Shown: positions 16,251-24,552, counted from the first letter of the stretch. The stretch: DNA of 33,544 nucleotides from NBML01 sp029939535 (GCA_029939535.1 JAOZST010000018.1:1-33544); one strand, 5' to 3'. Translations and numbers: made by a program. The notes: generated by a model not told the origin, from the sequence alone.

Positions 16251-16528
16251 ATGGTTCAGGATAAAGGGGACACCAAAATAAAAGATGCAATCAAACTGAG
16301 AAATACCCGCCCGTTTGTCGTTAAGGAGCAAGGTTATATTGTTCCAAAGAAAAGTCTATTCAACAAAATTATAGGAGACAGTCTTCTGGAACTTCAGTTT
16401 GCCGCGTTCATTACCAAAACAAGCAAATCGTTGCATTTTGCTATATACAAGAAACGCTTGACCTGATCATGATTGGCCCACACGAAAATTATTATCGGGA
16501 TTTAAAAAAATCAATCAAAGGTTCTTAA
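16251..16528 (+). pseudogene. Frameshifted RelE/Gp49-like toxin remnant
   Basis: Two frames together look like one small toxin of about 92 residues. The first frame (from ATG 16251) gives RPFVVKEQGYIVPKKSLFNK and IIGDSLLELQ, resembling the central part of RelE/HigB/Gp49-type toxins. The second frame takes over near 16396-16402 and gives RVHYQNKQIVAFCYIQETLD and IMIGPHENYYRDLKKSIKGS, a typical toxin C terminus, ending with TAA 16526-16528. The first frame alone runs on into unrelated sequence and stops at 16466. An AGGAG lies at 16234-16238, 12 nt before the ATG. No antitoxin gene is next to it. A degenerate gene is the best reading, based on pattern resemblance only. Confidence 0.5.
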
Positions 16529-16647
16529 GGTATCGTATCCGCTGACTGCTTGGGACGGCCTTGCCCACGCCCCCCCCCTGCTTACACCTTGCGGTCCAGA
16601 ATTTCACAGTTGTGAAAAGGGAAAATGAAAGGTTTATCCATATGCTG
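16529..16647. other. Intergenic stretch with C9 run and short palindrome
   Basis: No gene was seen. A run of nine C lies at 16570-16578. A perfect palindrome, TTTCACA-GT-TGTGAAA, lies at 16602-16617. Neither has the form of a terminator. The palindrome could be a protein-binding site left over from the decayed toxin locus. Confidence 0.35.
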
Positions 16648-17616
16648 TCAATCAGCATTAAAACATGCCACCAGATGACCTTCCTCCCCAAGCAGCTTTA
16701 GTTTTGGTGTGCCCTTAACACAGGTCTTTGCTGCCCTTGTGCATCTGTCAAGAAATGGACAGCTTTTTTCTGTTTTTTTAAACAAGGGGGCTATAGCCTT
16801 ATTTTTTTGTTTTTTGTTCAGGGGGTTTACATCGGGAACAGCCCGTAAAAGTGTCTGGGTATAGGGGTGAAGGGGGTTTTGAAATAAGTTCTTTGTAGTG
16901 CCCTGTTCCACTACTTTTCCCATGTATATCACGGCAACTTGGTCAGTGATATATTCAACCACACTCAGATCATGGCTGATAAACATATAGGTAAGGTTGT
17001 ATTTTTCCTGGAGGTCCATCATTAAATTCAATACCTGGGCCTGGACAGATACATCAAGGGCCGAGACTGACTCGTCAGCCACAATCAATGATGGCCGGGT
17101 AATCAATGCCCTGGCAATGGCAATGCGCTGGCGCTGCCCCCCGGAAAATTCATGGGGGAATTTGTCTGTATCCCCTGCATTCAAACCCACCTCAGCCAGT
17201 ATCTGGCCGACCCGTTTTTTTTTTTCAGCAAAGGAAAGTTTTTCTTTTAAAGTATCCAGGGGTTCTGCAACAATTCCAAGAATGCTTTTCCTGGGATTCA
17301 ATGAACCATAGGGGTCCTGGAACACCATCTGAAAATTTCGCCTCAAATGTCTCAGATCCCTGGCCGGCATATTAAATAGATCCCTGCCATCAAATAAAAC
17401 TTTTCCCAAGGTTGGTTCATCAAGGGCCATGACAATTCTGGCCAGGGTTGATTTTCCGCAGCCAGACTCTCCCACAATGCCAAAACTGGTTCCCTGGTGC
17501 AGTTCCAGGTTAATACCATGGAGAGCACGAAAAACCGGGGCCTTTTGGAATAGATATTTTTTAGGGAGCTGATAATCCTTGTACACGTCCTCAATTTTAA
17601 CCAAAGGCTGCTTCAT
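16648..17616 (-). CDS. Peptide-type ABC transporter ATPase (OppF/DppF-like)
   Basis: This 322-residue ATPase is the second nucleotide-binding subunit of an oligopeptide/dipeptide importer. Walker A is GESGCGKST, the signature SGGQRQRIAIARAL and Walker B LIVADESVSALD. The C-terminal oligopeptide-transporter extension carries the Cys pattern CPFLDRC...C...C. The frame is open to a GTG 15 codons upstream. ATG 17616 was chosen because it overlaps the partner ATPase stop as ATGA. It is the last gene of the operon; no clear terminator was found after it. Confidence 0.93.
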   Translation of the reverse strand: MKQPLVKIEDVYKDYQLPKKYLFQKAPVFRALHGINLELHQGTSFGIVGESGCGKSTLARIVMALDEPTLGKVLFDGRDLFNMPARDLRHLRRNFQMVFQDPYGSLNPRKSILGIVAEPLDTLKEKLSFAEKKKRVGQILAEVGLNAGDTDKFPHEFSGGQRQRIAIARALITRPSLIVADESVSALDVSVQAQVLNLMMDLQEKYNLTYMFISHDLSVVEYITDQVAVIYMGKVVEQGTTKNLFQNPLHPYTQTLLRAVPDVNPLNKKQKNKAIAPLFKKTEKSCPFLDRCTRAAKTCVKGTPKLKLLGEEGHLVACFNAD

Positions 17617-18611
17617 TTTTTTATTTTTCTTTTGTCCTGTCTGTTTAAGGGGTGATAACACCAGACCTGGTGATGTTCAGATATCCTTGTTTCCGATGGC
17701 TCCTTTTCATTGCATATACTGGAGGCCCTTTGGCAGCGGTTGGCAAAATTACATCCATTGGGTCTTAAATGCAGTTCCGGTACCTGCCCTGGAATACTGC
17801 TGAGTCTTTTTTTGCTCTGCTTTGCTGAAGAACCCACATGGGGAATGGCGGAAAAAAGACCATGGGTATAGGGGTGGAGCATATTCTGGAATACATCAAT
17901 AGTACTTCCCATTTCTACAACATTACCCGTATACATTACCATCACATTTTCCGCTGTCTGGGCAATGACACCCAGATCATGGCTGATCATTACCAGGGCC
18001 ATGCCTGAAGAATCAGCCAGATCCTGTATTAAATCCAGGATCTGTTCCTGGACAGTTACATCCAGGGCGGTTGTGGGCTCATCAGCAATGAGTATGTCCG
18101 GACTGCAGGCAATTGCCATGGCGATCATCACCCTTTGACGCTGCCCCCCGGAAAGCTGGTGGGGGTATAGATTCAATGGAAATCGTTCCATGGGAAGCCC
18201 CACCTTATCCATGAGTTCAATAACCTGTTCAAGGGTTTGTTTTCTGTTCAGTTTTGTGTGGAGATAAATGCTTTCGGAAACCTGGGCACCAATTTGTTTT
18301 ACCGGGTTCAGTGCTGTCATGGGTTCCTGGAATATCATTCCGATTCGGTTCCCCCGGATGCTGCAGATCTCCCTGGAATTTAAGTTTGTAATATTCCGGC
18401 CCTCCAGGAGAATCTTACCACTGATCCGGGAGTCAGGTGGTAAAAGAGACATGAGGGCTAGTGCAGTAATGGATTTTCCGCAGCCTGACTCACCCACAAT
18501 CCCAAGTTTTTCTCCGGCATCCATGGAAAAACTGACATGGCTGATGACTTCCTGGGGACCATGGGCTGTTTTCAGAGTTATTAAAAGGTCCTGTACCTGT
18601 AATAATGCCAT
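17613..18611 (-). CDS. Peptide-type ABC transporter ATPase (OppD/DppD-like)
   Basis: This 332-residue ATPase is the first nucleotide-binding subunit. Walker A is GESGCGKS (about 38-45), the signature LSGGQRQRVMIAMAIA, Walker B ILIADEPTTALD, with an H-loop ISHDLGVIAQ. The C-terminal extension has the family CNFANRC...C...C cysteines. It starts 3 nt after the stop of the upstream permease gene. With the OppF-like protein it forms the heterodimeric motor of the importer. Confidence 0.93.
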   Translation of the reverse strand: MALLQVQDLLITLKTAHGPQEVISHVSFSMDAGEKLGIVGESGCGKSITALALMSLLPPDSRISGKILLEGRNITNLNSREICSIRGNRIGMIFQEPMTALNPVKQIGAQVSESIYLHTKLNRKQTLEQVIELMDKVGLPMERFPLNLYPHQLSGGQRQRVMIAMAIACSPDILIADEPTTALDVTVQEQILDLIQDLADSSGMALVMISHDLGVIAQTAENVMVMYTGNVVEMGSTIDVFQNMLHPYTHGLFSAIPHVGSSAKQSKKRLSSIPGQVPELHLRPNGCNFANRCQRASSICNEKEPSETRISEHHQVWCYHPLNRQDKRKIKK

Positions 18612-18614
18612 TTT

Positions 18615-19463
18615 TTATCTGCTTCTTCTTAATTTGGGGTCAAGGACATCCCGAAGTCCGTCCCCGAAAAGGTTCAGCCCCAGTACAGTTAATGCAATGG
18701 CTGCCCCGGGATATATTGCCAGCTGGGGTGCAAAATGCATAAAGGTCTGGGCTTCATTGAGCATTTTTCCCCAGCTGGGCATGGGGGGCTGGGTACCTAG
18801 GCCCAGATAACTCAAACCCGCCTCTGCAAGAATGCCCAGGGCAAACTGGATGGTGGCCTGGACAATGAGCATGCTTGAGATATTTGGCAGAATATGCTCA
18901 ATTGATATTTTAAAGGGGCCTTTTCCTGCACTCCTGGCTGCCAGAATAAATTCCCGTTTCCAGATGCTTAAGGCAGCACCCCTGGCCACCCTGGCAAAAA
19001 CCGGAATGTTAAATATGCCAATGGCAATAATGGAGTTGACTGATCCAGGACCCAGAATAGCTGTTATCATGATAGCGGAAATCAGGGCGGGAAAAGCAAA
19101 AGTCAGATCGTTGAATCTCATTATGAATTCATCAATCCACCCCTTTCTGGCTGCGGCTGTCAACCCTAAAGGAACCCCGCATCCAATACCAATGCCAATG
19201 GCAACAAATGCCACAATCACCGAGTTTCTGGCTCCCTGGATCAGCATGGACAAAATGTCCCTGCCAAAGTGATCCGTGCCCAGCAGGTATTGGGTACTGG
19301 GTTTTAGCAATCTTTCAGAAATATTAATATCTTCAACAGGATAGGGTGTCCAGAAATAGGAGAGAAAAGCAACCAAGAAAAAGAGTAATGAAATTGCCCC
19401 GCCAATGACAAAACTCCAGTTTTTCAAGCCGTGGCCCAGCAGTTCAGCCAAAGTTTTAAACAT
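18615..19463 (-). CDS. Peptide-type ABC transporter permease (OppC/DppC-like)
   Basis: This 282-residue inner-membrane permease has an N-terminal helix, a periplasmic stretch with YLLGTDHFGRDILSMLIQGAR (family hallmark LGTD-GRD-S-G-R) and the cytoplasmic coupling loop AARSAGKGPFKISIEHILPN. It ends FGDGLRDVLDPKLRRSR, as is usual for DppC/OppC. ATG 19463 overlaps the OppB-like stop by 8 nt and has GAGGGGG just upstream. Confidence 0.93.
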   Translation of the reverse strand: MFKTLAELLGHGLKNWSFVIGGAISLLFFLVAFLSYFWTPYPVEDINISERLLKPSTQYLLGTDHFGRDILSMLIQGARNSVIVAFVAIGIGIGCGVPLGLTAAARKGWIDEFIMRFNDLTFAFPALISAIMITAILGPGSVNSIIAIGIFNIPVFARVARGAALSIWKREFILAARSAGKGPFKISIEHILPNISSMLIVQATIQFALGILAEAGLSYLGLGTQPPMPSWGKMLNEAQTFMHFAPQLAIYPGAAIALTVLGLNLFGDGLRDVLDPKLRRSR

Positions 19464-20409
19464 CTTTTCCCCCTCTCAAACGGGGATCAATGGCTGCATA
19501 AAGCAGATCCACCATAAAATTGATAATGATGACAGCTGCTGCCAATAAAATGACCAGATTTTTTACCACAATTAAATCCCTCTGGGAGATGGCCTGGAAA
19601 ATCAGTCTTCCTATTCCGGGCAGGTAAAACACGTTTTCAATGATAATGGTTCCGGCCAGCAGAAAAGAGAATTGAAGTCCCATGATGGTTACAACAGGTA
19701 TGAGGGCATTCCGCAGGGCATGTTTCCACAGGGCCCCCTGATTGGTCACTCCCTTGGCCCTGGCAGTGCGGATGAAATCCTCTTTTAAAACCTCAAGCAG
19801 GGCAGAACGGGTGACCCTGGCCAGGATGGCTGATTGTGGCAGGGCCAGAGCTATTGTAGGCAGCAGAAGAGACTTGAGCGCCGTTACCATACCGGCATCC
19901 CAGCCGGCAAACCCGCCCGCCGGCAGCAATCTGAGGGTAATGGAGAACAGAATCGTCAATAGCATGGCAAACCAGAAATTAGGAATGGCAATTCCAAGCT
20001 GGGAAAAACCCATGACCATAAAATCCATTGGTTTATTATGATTGGAGGCGGCAATGATGCCTAAAGGGATGGCAATGAGGGTGGAAAGAGTCATGGCCAT
20101 GAGGGCCAGGGGAAAACTAATGGTAATACGACTTAGAATCAGCTCTGATACGGGTACATCATAGGTGTAGGATATTCCCAGATTTCCCGTGACCAGATCT
20201 GCCACCCAACTGGCATAGCGTACAAGTATTGGACGGTTAAGGCCCAGCTCCTGCCTGAGTGCATTCAGGGTGTCTGCTTCAGCATTGATTCCCAGCATAA
20301 TGGATGCCGGGTCACCGGGCAGAATTTCAAGGACCACAAACACCACCAGTGTTGACACCAGCAGGGTCAGTAACAGAGTAAATACTCTTTTTACCAGAAA
20401 AATTCTCAT
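19456..20409 (-). CDS. Peptide-type ABC transporter permease (OppB/DppB-like)
   Basis: This 317-residue permease has six predicted helices, the N-terminal FLVKRVFTLLLTLLVSTLVV, the ILPGDPA motif, the coupling loop IRTARAKGVTNQGALWKHAL and the ending YAAIDPRLRGG. All are characteristic of OppB/DppB. The ribosome site before ATG 20409 is weak. The gene lies 106 nt after the binding-protein gene, and that gap contains a large hairpin, so its expression is probably lower than that of the binding protein. Confidence 0.93.
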   Translation of the reverse strand: MRIFLVKRVFTLLLTLLVSTLVVFVVLEILPGDPASIMLGINAEADTLNALRQELGLNRPILVRYASWVADLVTGNLGISYTYDVPVSELILSRITISFPLALMAMTLSTLIAIPLGIIAASNHNKPMDFMVMGFSQLGIAIPNFWFAMLLTILFSITLRLLPAGGFAGWDAGMVTALKSLLLPTIALALPQSAILARVTRSALLEVLKEDFIRTARAKGVTNQGALWKHALRNALIPVVTIMGLQFSFLLAGTIIIENVFYLPGIGRLIFQAISQRDLIVVKNLVILLAAAVIIINFMVDLLYAAIDPRLRGGKDV

Positions 20410-20436
20410 TTGCGTAGTTGTACCAAAAAAGATTAT

Positions 20437-20492
20437 CGGTCAGCTATCCATTTGATCAGGAATCAACCTGATCAAATATAAACAGCTGACCG
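20437..20492 (-). other. Two-part hairpin between binding-protein and permease genes
   Basis: CGGTCAGCT (20437-20445) pairs with 20484-20492 and ATTTGATCAGG (20450-20460) with 20467-20477. That is 20 bp in two perfect stems, separated by a small internal loop, with a 6-nt AATCAA apical loop. No T-tract follows in either direction, so it is not a simple terminator. It starts 24 nt after the binding-protein stop. Such structures commonly protect the upstream mRNA from 3' decay. Confidence 0.85.
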
Positions 20493-20515
20493 ACGAGAGC
20501 TTACAATATGAAGGG

Positions 20516-22000
20516 TTAATCAACCCAATAGACTTCTGTCAGATCATTTGCCTGAACCGGACTGTTTTCCCATAATCCGCGGATATTTTTATTCCACACA
20601 CCATGTTTGGCAAGCTGGAACATGAATCCATTGACACAGTCTGCTGAGATTAATCTCTGGGCATCTCCCAGGATTTTATAACGGGCAGAGGTTTCCACGG
20701 TTGCATCCAGTTTTTCCATCAAGGCCTGGAATTTAGGGCTGTCATAGGCAAAATAATAGTCTTTTCTGGCATAGATTCCAATGTCCATTGGCTCTGTGTG
20801 GGAAACAATGGTCAGATCATAATCCCGTTTTTTAAACACCTGGTCCAGCCACTGGGCCCATTCCACGGGAATGATCTCCAGATTGATGCCTATCTTTCTC
20901 AGCTGGGAGGCGACAATTTCACCACCCCGTCTTGCATAGGAGGGCGGTGGCAGCTTGATAACCCCTTTGAATCCGTCTGGATATCCAGCTTCAGCCAGAA
21001 GCTGTTTTGCCTTTGCAAGATCATAGGGATGGGTGGAGATAAGGTCAACATAGGCTGGATGATGCGGTGCAAAATGGGTTCCAATGGGTGTACCATAACC
21101 AAACATGGCTCCGTCAATAATTGACTTGCGGTCAAGGGCGTGGGCAATGGCCTGGCGTACTTTCAGTTTTTTAAAAGGTCCCCGCTGGTTATTGGTTGAA
21201 AGAATTGTTTCTCCTTCGGTGCTTCCGATTACAACTGTAAACCTTGGGTCGCTTTTAAACTGGGCAAGGCTTTCCGGAGCGGGAAAATTGGCAAAAGCGT
21301 CTATATCACCTGCCATCATTGCTGAAACAGCTGCTGCAGGATCTGGAATAATTTTTATGGTGGCTGTTTTTAATTTAGCAGGTGTTCCCCAATAGCCATC
21401 GTTTCTCACCATTACAATGCGATCGCCTTTAACCCATTTGGAAAATTTAAAAGGACCGGTACCAATGGGATGACTTTTGTTTTTGTCCGCACTGGCCGGG
21501 TCCACGATTATGGCATCTCCCCAGCCCATGTTGAACAGAAAACTTCCCGTGGGCCGGGCCAATGTAACTACAACTGTATGGGAATCTTTGCTGGTAACGG
21601 ATTGAATGGGTTTAAACAATGCCTTCTGAGCATTAACGCTGGTTTCAGCCCTGGCCCTGTCCAGGGAAAAAACCACATCATCGGCCTCAAATGAGGCTCC
21701 GTCATGGAAGGTTACGTTTTTCCGCAAAATAAATGTGTAAGTTTTTTTGTCTTCTGACACAGTCCAGCTGCTGGCGAGAGCTGGTTTTACAGCCCCATTT
21801 TTGTCAATGCGGGTCAGGCCTTCAAAAATATTGGCATATACAACCTCATCAATGGCCGCTGCTGCCCCTGCTGTTGGATCGAGGTGGGGGGGTTCCAATA
21901 CCATTCCCAGGTTCAGACTGTTTTTTGCAGCCATGGCCCATGGTGCATTTATGGCTATTGCCAGGGATAGAAGGATAACAATGGTTTTAATTTTGTTCAT
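20516..22000 (-). CDS. Periplasmic substrate-binding protein, family 5 (OppA/DppA-like)
   Basis: This SBP captures the cargo of the importer. It has a signal peptide (MNKIKTIVILLSLAIAINAP, cut near AMA-AKN) and the family-5 pattern LNLGMVLEPPHLDPT, IFEGLTRID, LASSWTVSEDKKTYTF, LRKNVTFHDGASFEADDVVF and GTGPFKF. The open frame reaches a TTG at 22027, but ATG 22000 has AGGAG 5 nt upstream, giving 494 residues. A conserved position near YARRGGEIVASQLRKIGI matches dipeptide/glutathione-type binding proteins. Substrate cannot be read from sequence; context points to a peptide or amide cut by the neighbouring hydrolase. Confidence 0.92.
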   Translation of the reverse strand: MNKIKTIVILLSLAIAINAPWAMAAKNSLNLGMVLEPPHLDPTAGAAAAIDEVVYANIFEGLTRIDKNGAVKPALASSWTVSEDKKTYTFILRKNVTFHDGASFEADDVVFSLDRARAETSVNAQKALFKPIQSVTSKDSHTVVVTLARPTGSFLFNMGWGDAIIVDPASADKNKSHPIGTGPFKFSKWVKGDRIVMVRNDGYWGTPAKLKTATIKIIPDPAAAVSAMMAGDIDAFANFPAPESLAQFKSDPRFTVVIGSTEGETILSTNNQRGPFKKLKVRQAIAHALDRKSIIDGAMFGYGTPIGTHFAPHHPAYVDLISTHPYDLAKAKQLLAEAGYPDGFKGVIKLPPPSYARRGGEIVASQLRKIGINLEIIPVEWAQWLDQVFKKRDYDLTIVSHTEPMDIGIYARKDYYFAYDSPKFQALMEKLDATVETSARYKILGDAQRLISADCVNGFMFQLAKHGVWNKNIRGLWENSPVQANDLTEVYWVD

Positions 22001-22084
22001 GTCGTCTCCTTTATTGATTTTGTTCAAGTTAGAAACTTTGCGGTCCTTGTTAATTTTGTATTTGCTGCTTTAGCGATCTTTGCT

Positions 22085-23101
22085 TTAGCTATTTTTGTTG
22101 TAATGGTCTTTGTAACTTTTTAAATCACCCATTGTTTCTGCCTGAAAAACCCCCCTGGCAATTGCCCGTGCCGCACAATCCGCAGCCAGCATGCCCAGTC
22201 TGGCCACACCAACCACAGGGTCGGAAAGTTTAGTCCTGCCCGTTGATAAAACAAAGACACTGTCCCCGTCAAAGGGAGAATGAATGGGCCTGATTGCCCT
22301 GGCCAGACCATCCTGGGCCATTATGGCAACCCGTCTGGCCTGGGGTTTGGTTAACAAGGCATCGGTTGCCATGGTCACCAGGGTTGTATTTTTGCCAATG
22401 GGCAGTTCAAAGGAAAAGTCCAGGTTTGTCCTGGCATTTTTTTGGGACATTGCCTGATTCCCCAGTTCGTTGTCCTGCTCATAGGGAAATGCCCACATGG
22501 TTGAACTGCCCGGCATTGTTAGAGAGCCCATGGAGTTCACCGCTGCAATGGCTCCAATTGTAATCTCAGTCCCATTGTCGGAAAAAACAAAAGAAGCACT
22601 GCCCAGGCCCCCTTTTAATCCACCGGCAATGGCTCCATAGCCTGCCCCGATATTTCCCAGGTCAAAAATCTCCGGACCCATGTCTTCAACGGCCTTAAAA
22701 CCCAGATCAAAATAAGGAGATTTAACTCCCCATTCTTTGTCGCCACCGTTTAACAGGTCAAATAAAATAGCAGATGGAACAATTGGAATAATGGCATCAC
22801 CAAGATTAAAACCGATTTTTTGCATTTTTAAATTTGCCATTACACCGCCGGCAGCATCCAGCCCATAGGCAGATCCCCCACTCAAAACAATACCATGAAC
22901 AACATCCACCAGACAATCGGAATTTAAAGCTTCCGTTTCCCTTGTTCCAGGACCACCTCCCCTAATATCTGCCGAAGCAATGGCAGGCTCATCCGGGATA
23001 ATAACAGTTACACCTGTTCTGATTTTTTCATCGTGACAGTTCCCTACTTTTATTCCAGGAACATCTGTTATCAAATTTTGTTTTCCAACTTTAATCATCA
23101 T
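22085..23101 (-). CDS. P1 (DmpA/NylC) family N-terminal-nucleophile aminopeptidase/amidase
   Basis: This family is made as one chain and self-cleaves to expose a Ser or Thr nucleophile; members release N-terminal L-, D- or beta-amino acids, or cut nylon oligomers. Family blocks are DIRGGGPGTRETEAL, VHGIVLSGGSAYGLDAAGGV and DGLARAIRPIHSPFDGD. The predicted cut is at Asn238-Thr239 in GKNTTLVTMATDALLTK, so the nucleophile is Thr, as in NylC, not Ser as in DmpA. ATG 23101 (AAAGGA upstream) gives 338 residues; Met at 23125 is possible but lacks a ribosome site. No signal peptide was seen, so it is cytoplasmic and acts on imported substrate. It sits 29 nt after the LarA-like gene and 84 nt before the binding-protein gene. 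Confidence 0.88.
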   Translation of the reverse strand: MMIKVGKQNLITDVPGIKVGNCHDEKIRTGVTVIIPDEPAIASADIRGGGPGTRETEALNSDCLVDVVHGIVLSGGSAYGLDAAGGVMANLKMQKIGFNLGDAIIPIVPSAILFDLLNGGDKEWGVKSPYFDLGFKAVEDMGPEIFDLGNIGAGYGAIAGGLKGGLGSASFVFSDNGTEITIGAIAAVNSMGSLTMPGSSTMWAFPYEQDNELGNQAMSQKNARTNLDFSFELPIGKNTTLVTMATDALLTKPQARRVAIMAQDGLARAIRPIHSPFDGDSVFVLSTGRTKLSDPVVGVARLGMLAADCAARAIARGVFQAETMGDLKSYKDHYNKNS

Positions 23102-23130
23102 TTTGTCCTTTGATCCGGCCTGCATGTATT

Positions 23131-24435
23131 CTATTTCTCAAGGATGGGAAATGTATTGGCACCCTGGGGCAGGATAGTGATTCTGGGTGAATTGCTGTTG
23201 CATTTTTCATAGGCTATTGCAAGGGCCTCTTCCATGGTGGCAACTCCCTGGACACCTGCTTTTTGGGCCAGTTCAATGTTTTTTTTCCGGGTGACCAGGA
23301 GAATGTGGCCCAGATTGCCATACTCCAGCTGACGTACCGCTACCCACCCTGAAAGGAGAAAATTTTCCCGTACAGCTTTTTCCATATCATAGGCCGTGGG
23401 ATAGTTGAACCAGTCAAAGAATTCACCAGGCTCTTTAATGTCGGGACAGTCTGCCAGGATAACGGCAACACCACCCTGTTTCATGGCGTAGACCGCATTG
23501 TCAATGGTCTTCTGGGACTGGTAAAGGTTTATATCTTTAGGGTAGCCGCCGGCAGAAGCAATTACGATGTCGGCCTGCTCTTGAATCTCCACCCCGAATA
23601 TTTCATCAACCATCTGGGTAGCCTGCTGCCATGCCGAGATCCAGTTACCGGTAAAGATACCTGTGATATCCCCATCCAGATTGGGAACTACATTGATAAT
23701 AAAGTCAGGCTTGAGAAATGCCGCAACTTCCATCATGTCTTCATGGGCTGGATTTCCATGGGTTTTCATGTTGGCGGCCAGGGGGTTTGATCCATCTCCA
23801 ACTTCCTTTCCCATGGCCCACATATGGCTTTGCTGGATGGTTTTCAGTGAGGATATGCCCGGCATAATACTTTTCCGCCCGCCCCCATAGCCCACCATGT
23901 AATGGTAGATGACTCCTCCAGTTAAAATAACCCTGTCAGCCTCGGCCGCCAGGCGATTGAAGGATACCTCTGTCCCATGGCTGGTTTTGCCGTAATATAC
24001 CATGTTGTCTGTGTCCCAGGCATTGTGATTGACCACTTTGACACGTTTGCAGATCTCTTCGGTGCATAACTCTGCTATTTCTTCGACTGTGTTCTGGCGA
24101 TGGGCTCCAACGGCAATGATGATTGTTATGTCCTTATCAGGAATACCGGCTTTATTGAGATAGTTTGCCAGGATTGGTAATGTCAATTCATTATGCTGCC
24201 ATACCCGGGTGATGTCGCTGACTGCAATGGCAATGGTTTCGCCGGGATTAACAATTTCTTTCAAGGGAGGGCTGTCAATGGGATGGTCCAGGGCATATTC
24301 ATAGGCTGCAGCCAGATCTTCCGGTGGTGTGCGGTTTTTTCCTGTTATTTCATAGAGAAGCTGTTCCGTGGGTATGGAAAACTTTGATGTCCCTTTCCCG
24401 ATTTTTAGTTCAAAATGAGAGAGTTCCTTTTCCAA
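23131..24435 (-). CDS. larA: LarA-family nickel-pincer-nucleotide racemase/epimerase
   Basis: LarA enzymes racemise or epimerise 2-hydroxy acids with a nickel-pincer cofactor bound to a lysine. The key residues of lactate racemase (His108, His174, Lys184, His200) appear here as His112 (VGAHRQNT), His178 (GGVIYHYMVGYGGGRKSIMP), Lys188 and His204 (QQSHMWAM), all shifted by exactly four. The LYQSQKT motif is also kept. The 434-residue protein starts at TTG 24435, which has AGGAG 7 nt upstream; no ATG is near. It is the first gene of the operon. The maturation genes larB, larC and larE are not in the window. The true substrate may be a hydroxy acid other than lactate. Confidence 0.87.
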   Translation of the reverse strand: MEKELSHFELKIGKGTSKFSIPTEQLLYEITGKNRTPPEDLAAAYEYALDHPIDSPPLKEIVNPGETIAIAVSDITRVWQHNELTLPILANYLNKAGIPDKDITIIIAVGAHRQNTVEEIAELCTEEICKRVKVVNHNAWDTDNMVYYGKTSHGTEVSFNRLAAEADRVILTGGVIYHYMVGYGGGRKSIMPGISSLKTIQQSHMWAMGKEVGDGSNPLAANMKTHGNPAHEDMMEVAAFLKPDFIINVVPNLDGDITGIFTGNWISAWQQATQMVDEIFGVEIQEQADIVIASAGGYPKDINLYQSQKTIDNAVYAMKQGGVAVILADCPDIKEPGEFFDWFNYPTAYDMEKAVRENFLLSGWVAVRQLEYGNLGHILLVTRKKNIELAQKAGVQGVATMEEALAIAYEKCNSNSPRITILPQGANTFPILEK

Positions 24436-24474
24436 TGTATTTCTCCTTTTCCTATATCTTTTGTTTACTCTTTA

Positions 24475-24504
24475 CTTTTAGGGTATGAAGCCGCTTTTTG
24501 TCAA
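24475..24504 (-). promoter_or_regulatory. Candidate promoter of the larA-hydrolase-importer operon
   Basis: On the minus strand TTGACA (24504-24499) is followed after 18 nt by TAAAAG (24480-24475). The -35 is perfect and the -10 weak, which suggests an activator. Confidence 0.45.
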
Positions 24505-24531
24505 GGAAAGTATCAATACAAGCTGTTGCAA

Positions 24532-24552
24532 TTTGCCAGTAGTTTTTGCCAG
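24532..24552. repeat. Direct repeat of TTTGCCAG upstream of the importer operon
   Basis: TTTGCCAG occurs at 24532-24539 and 24545-24552, 13 nt apart, about 28 nt upstream of the candidate -35. It could be a pair of activator half-sites. A sigma-54 reading was tested and does not fit the GG-N10-GC spacing. Confidence 0.35.

Noticed and set aside
17616..17661. GTG 17661 as start of the OppF-like ATPase
   Set aside because: ATG 17616 gives the ATGA overlap with the partner ATPase and the usual family N terminus.
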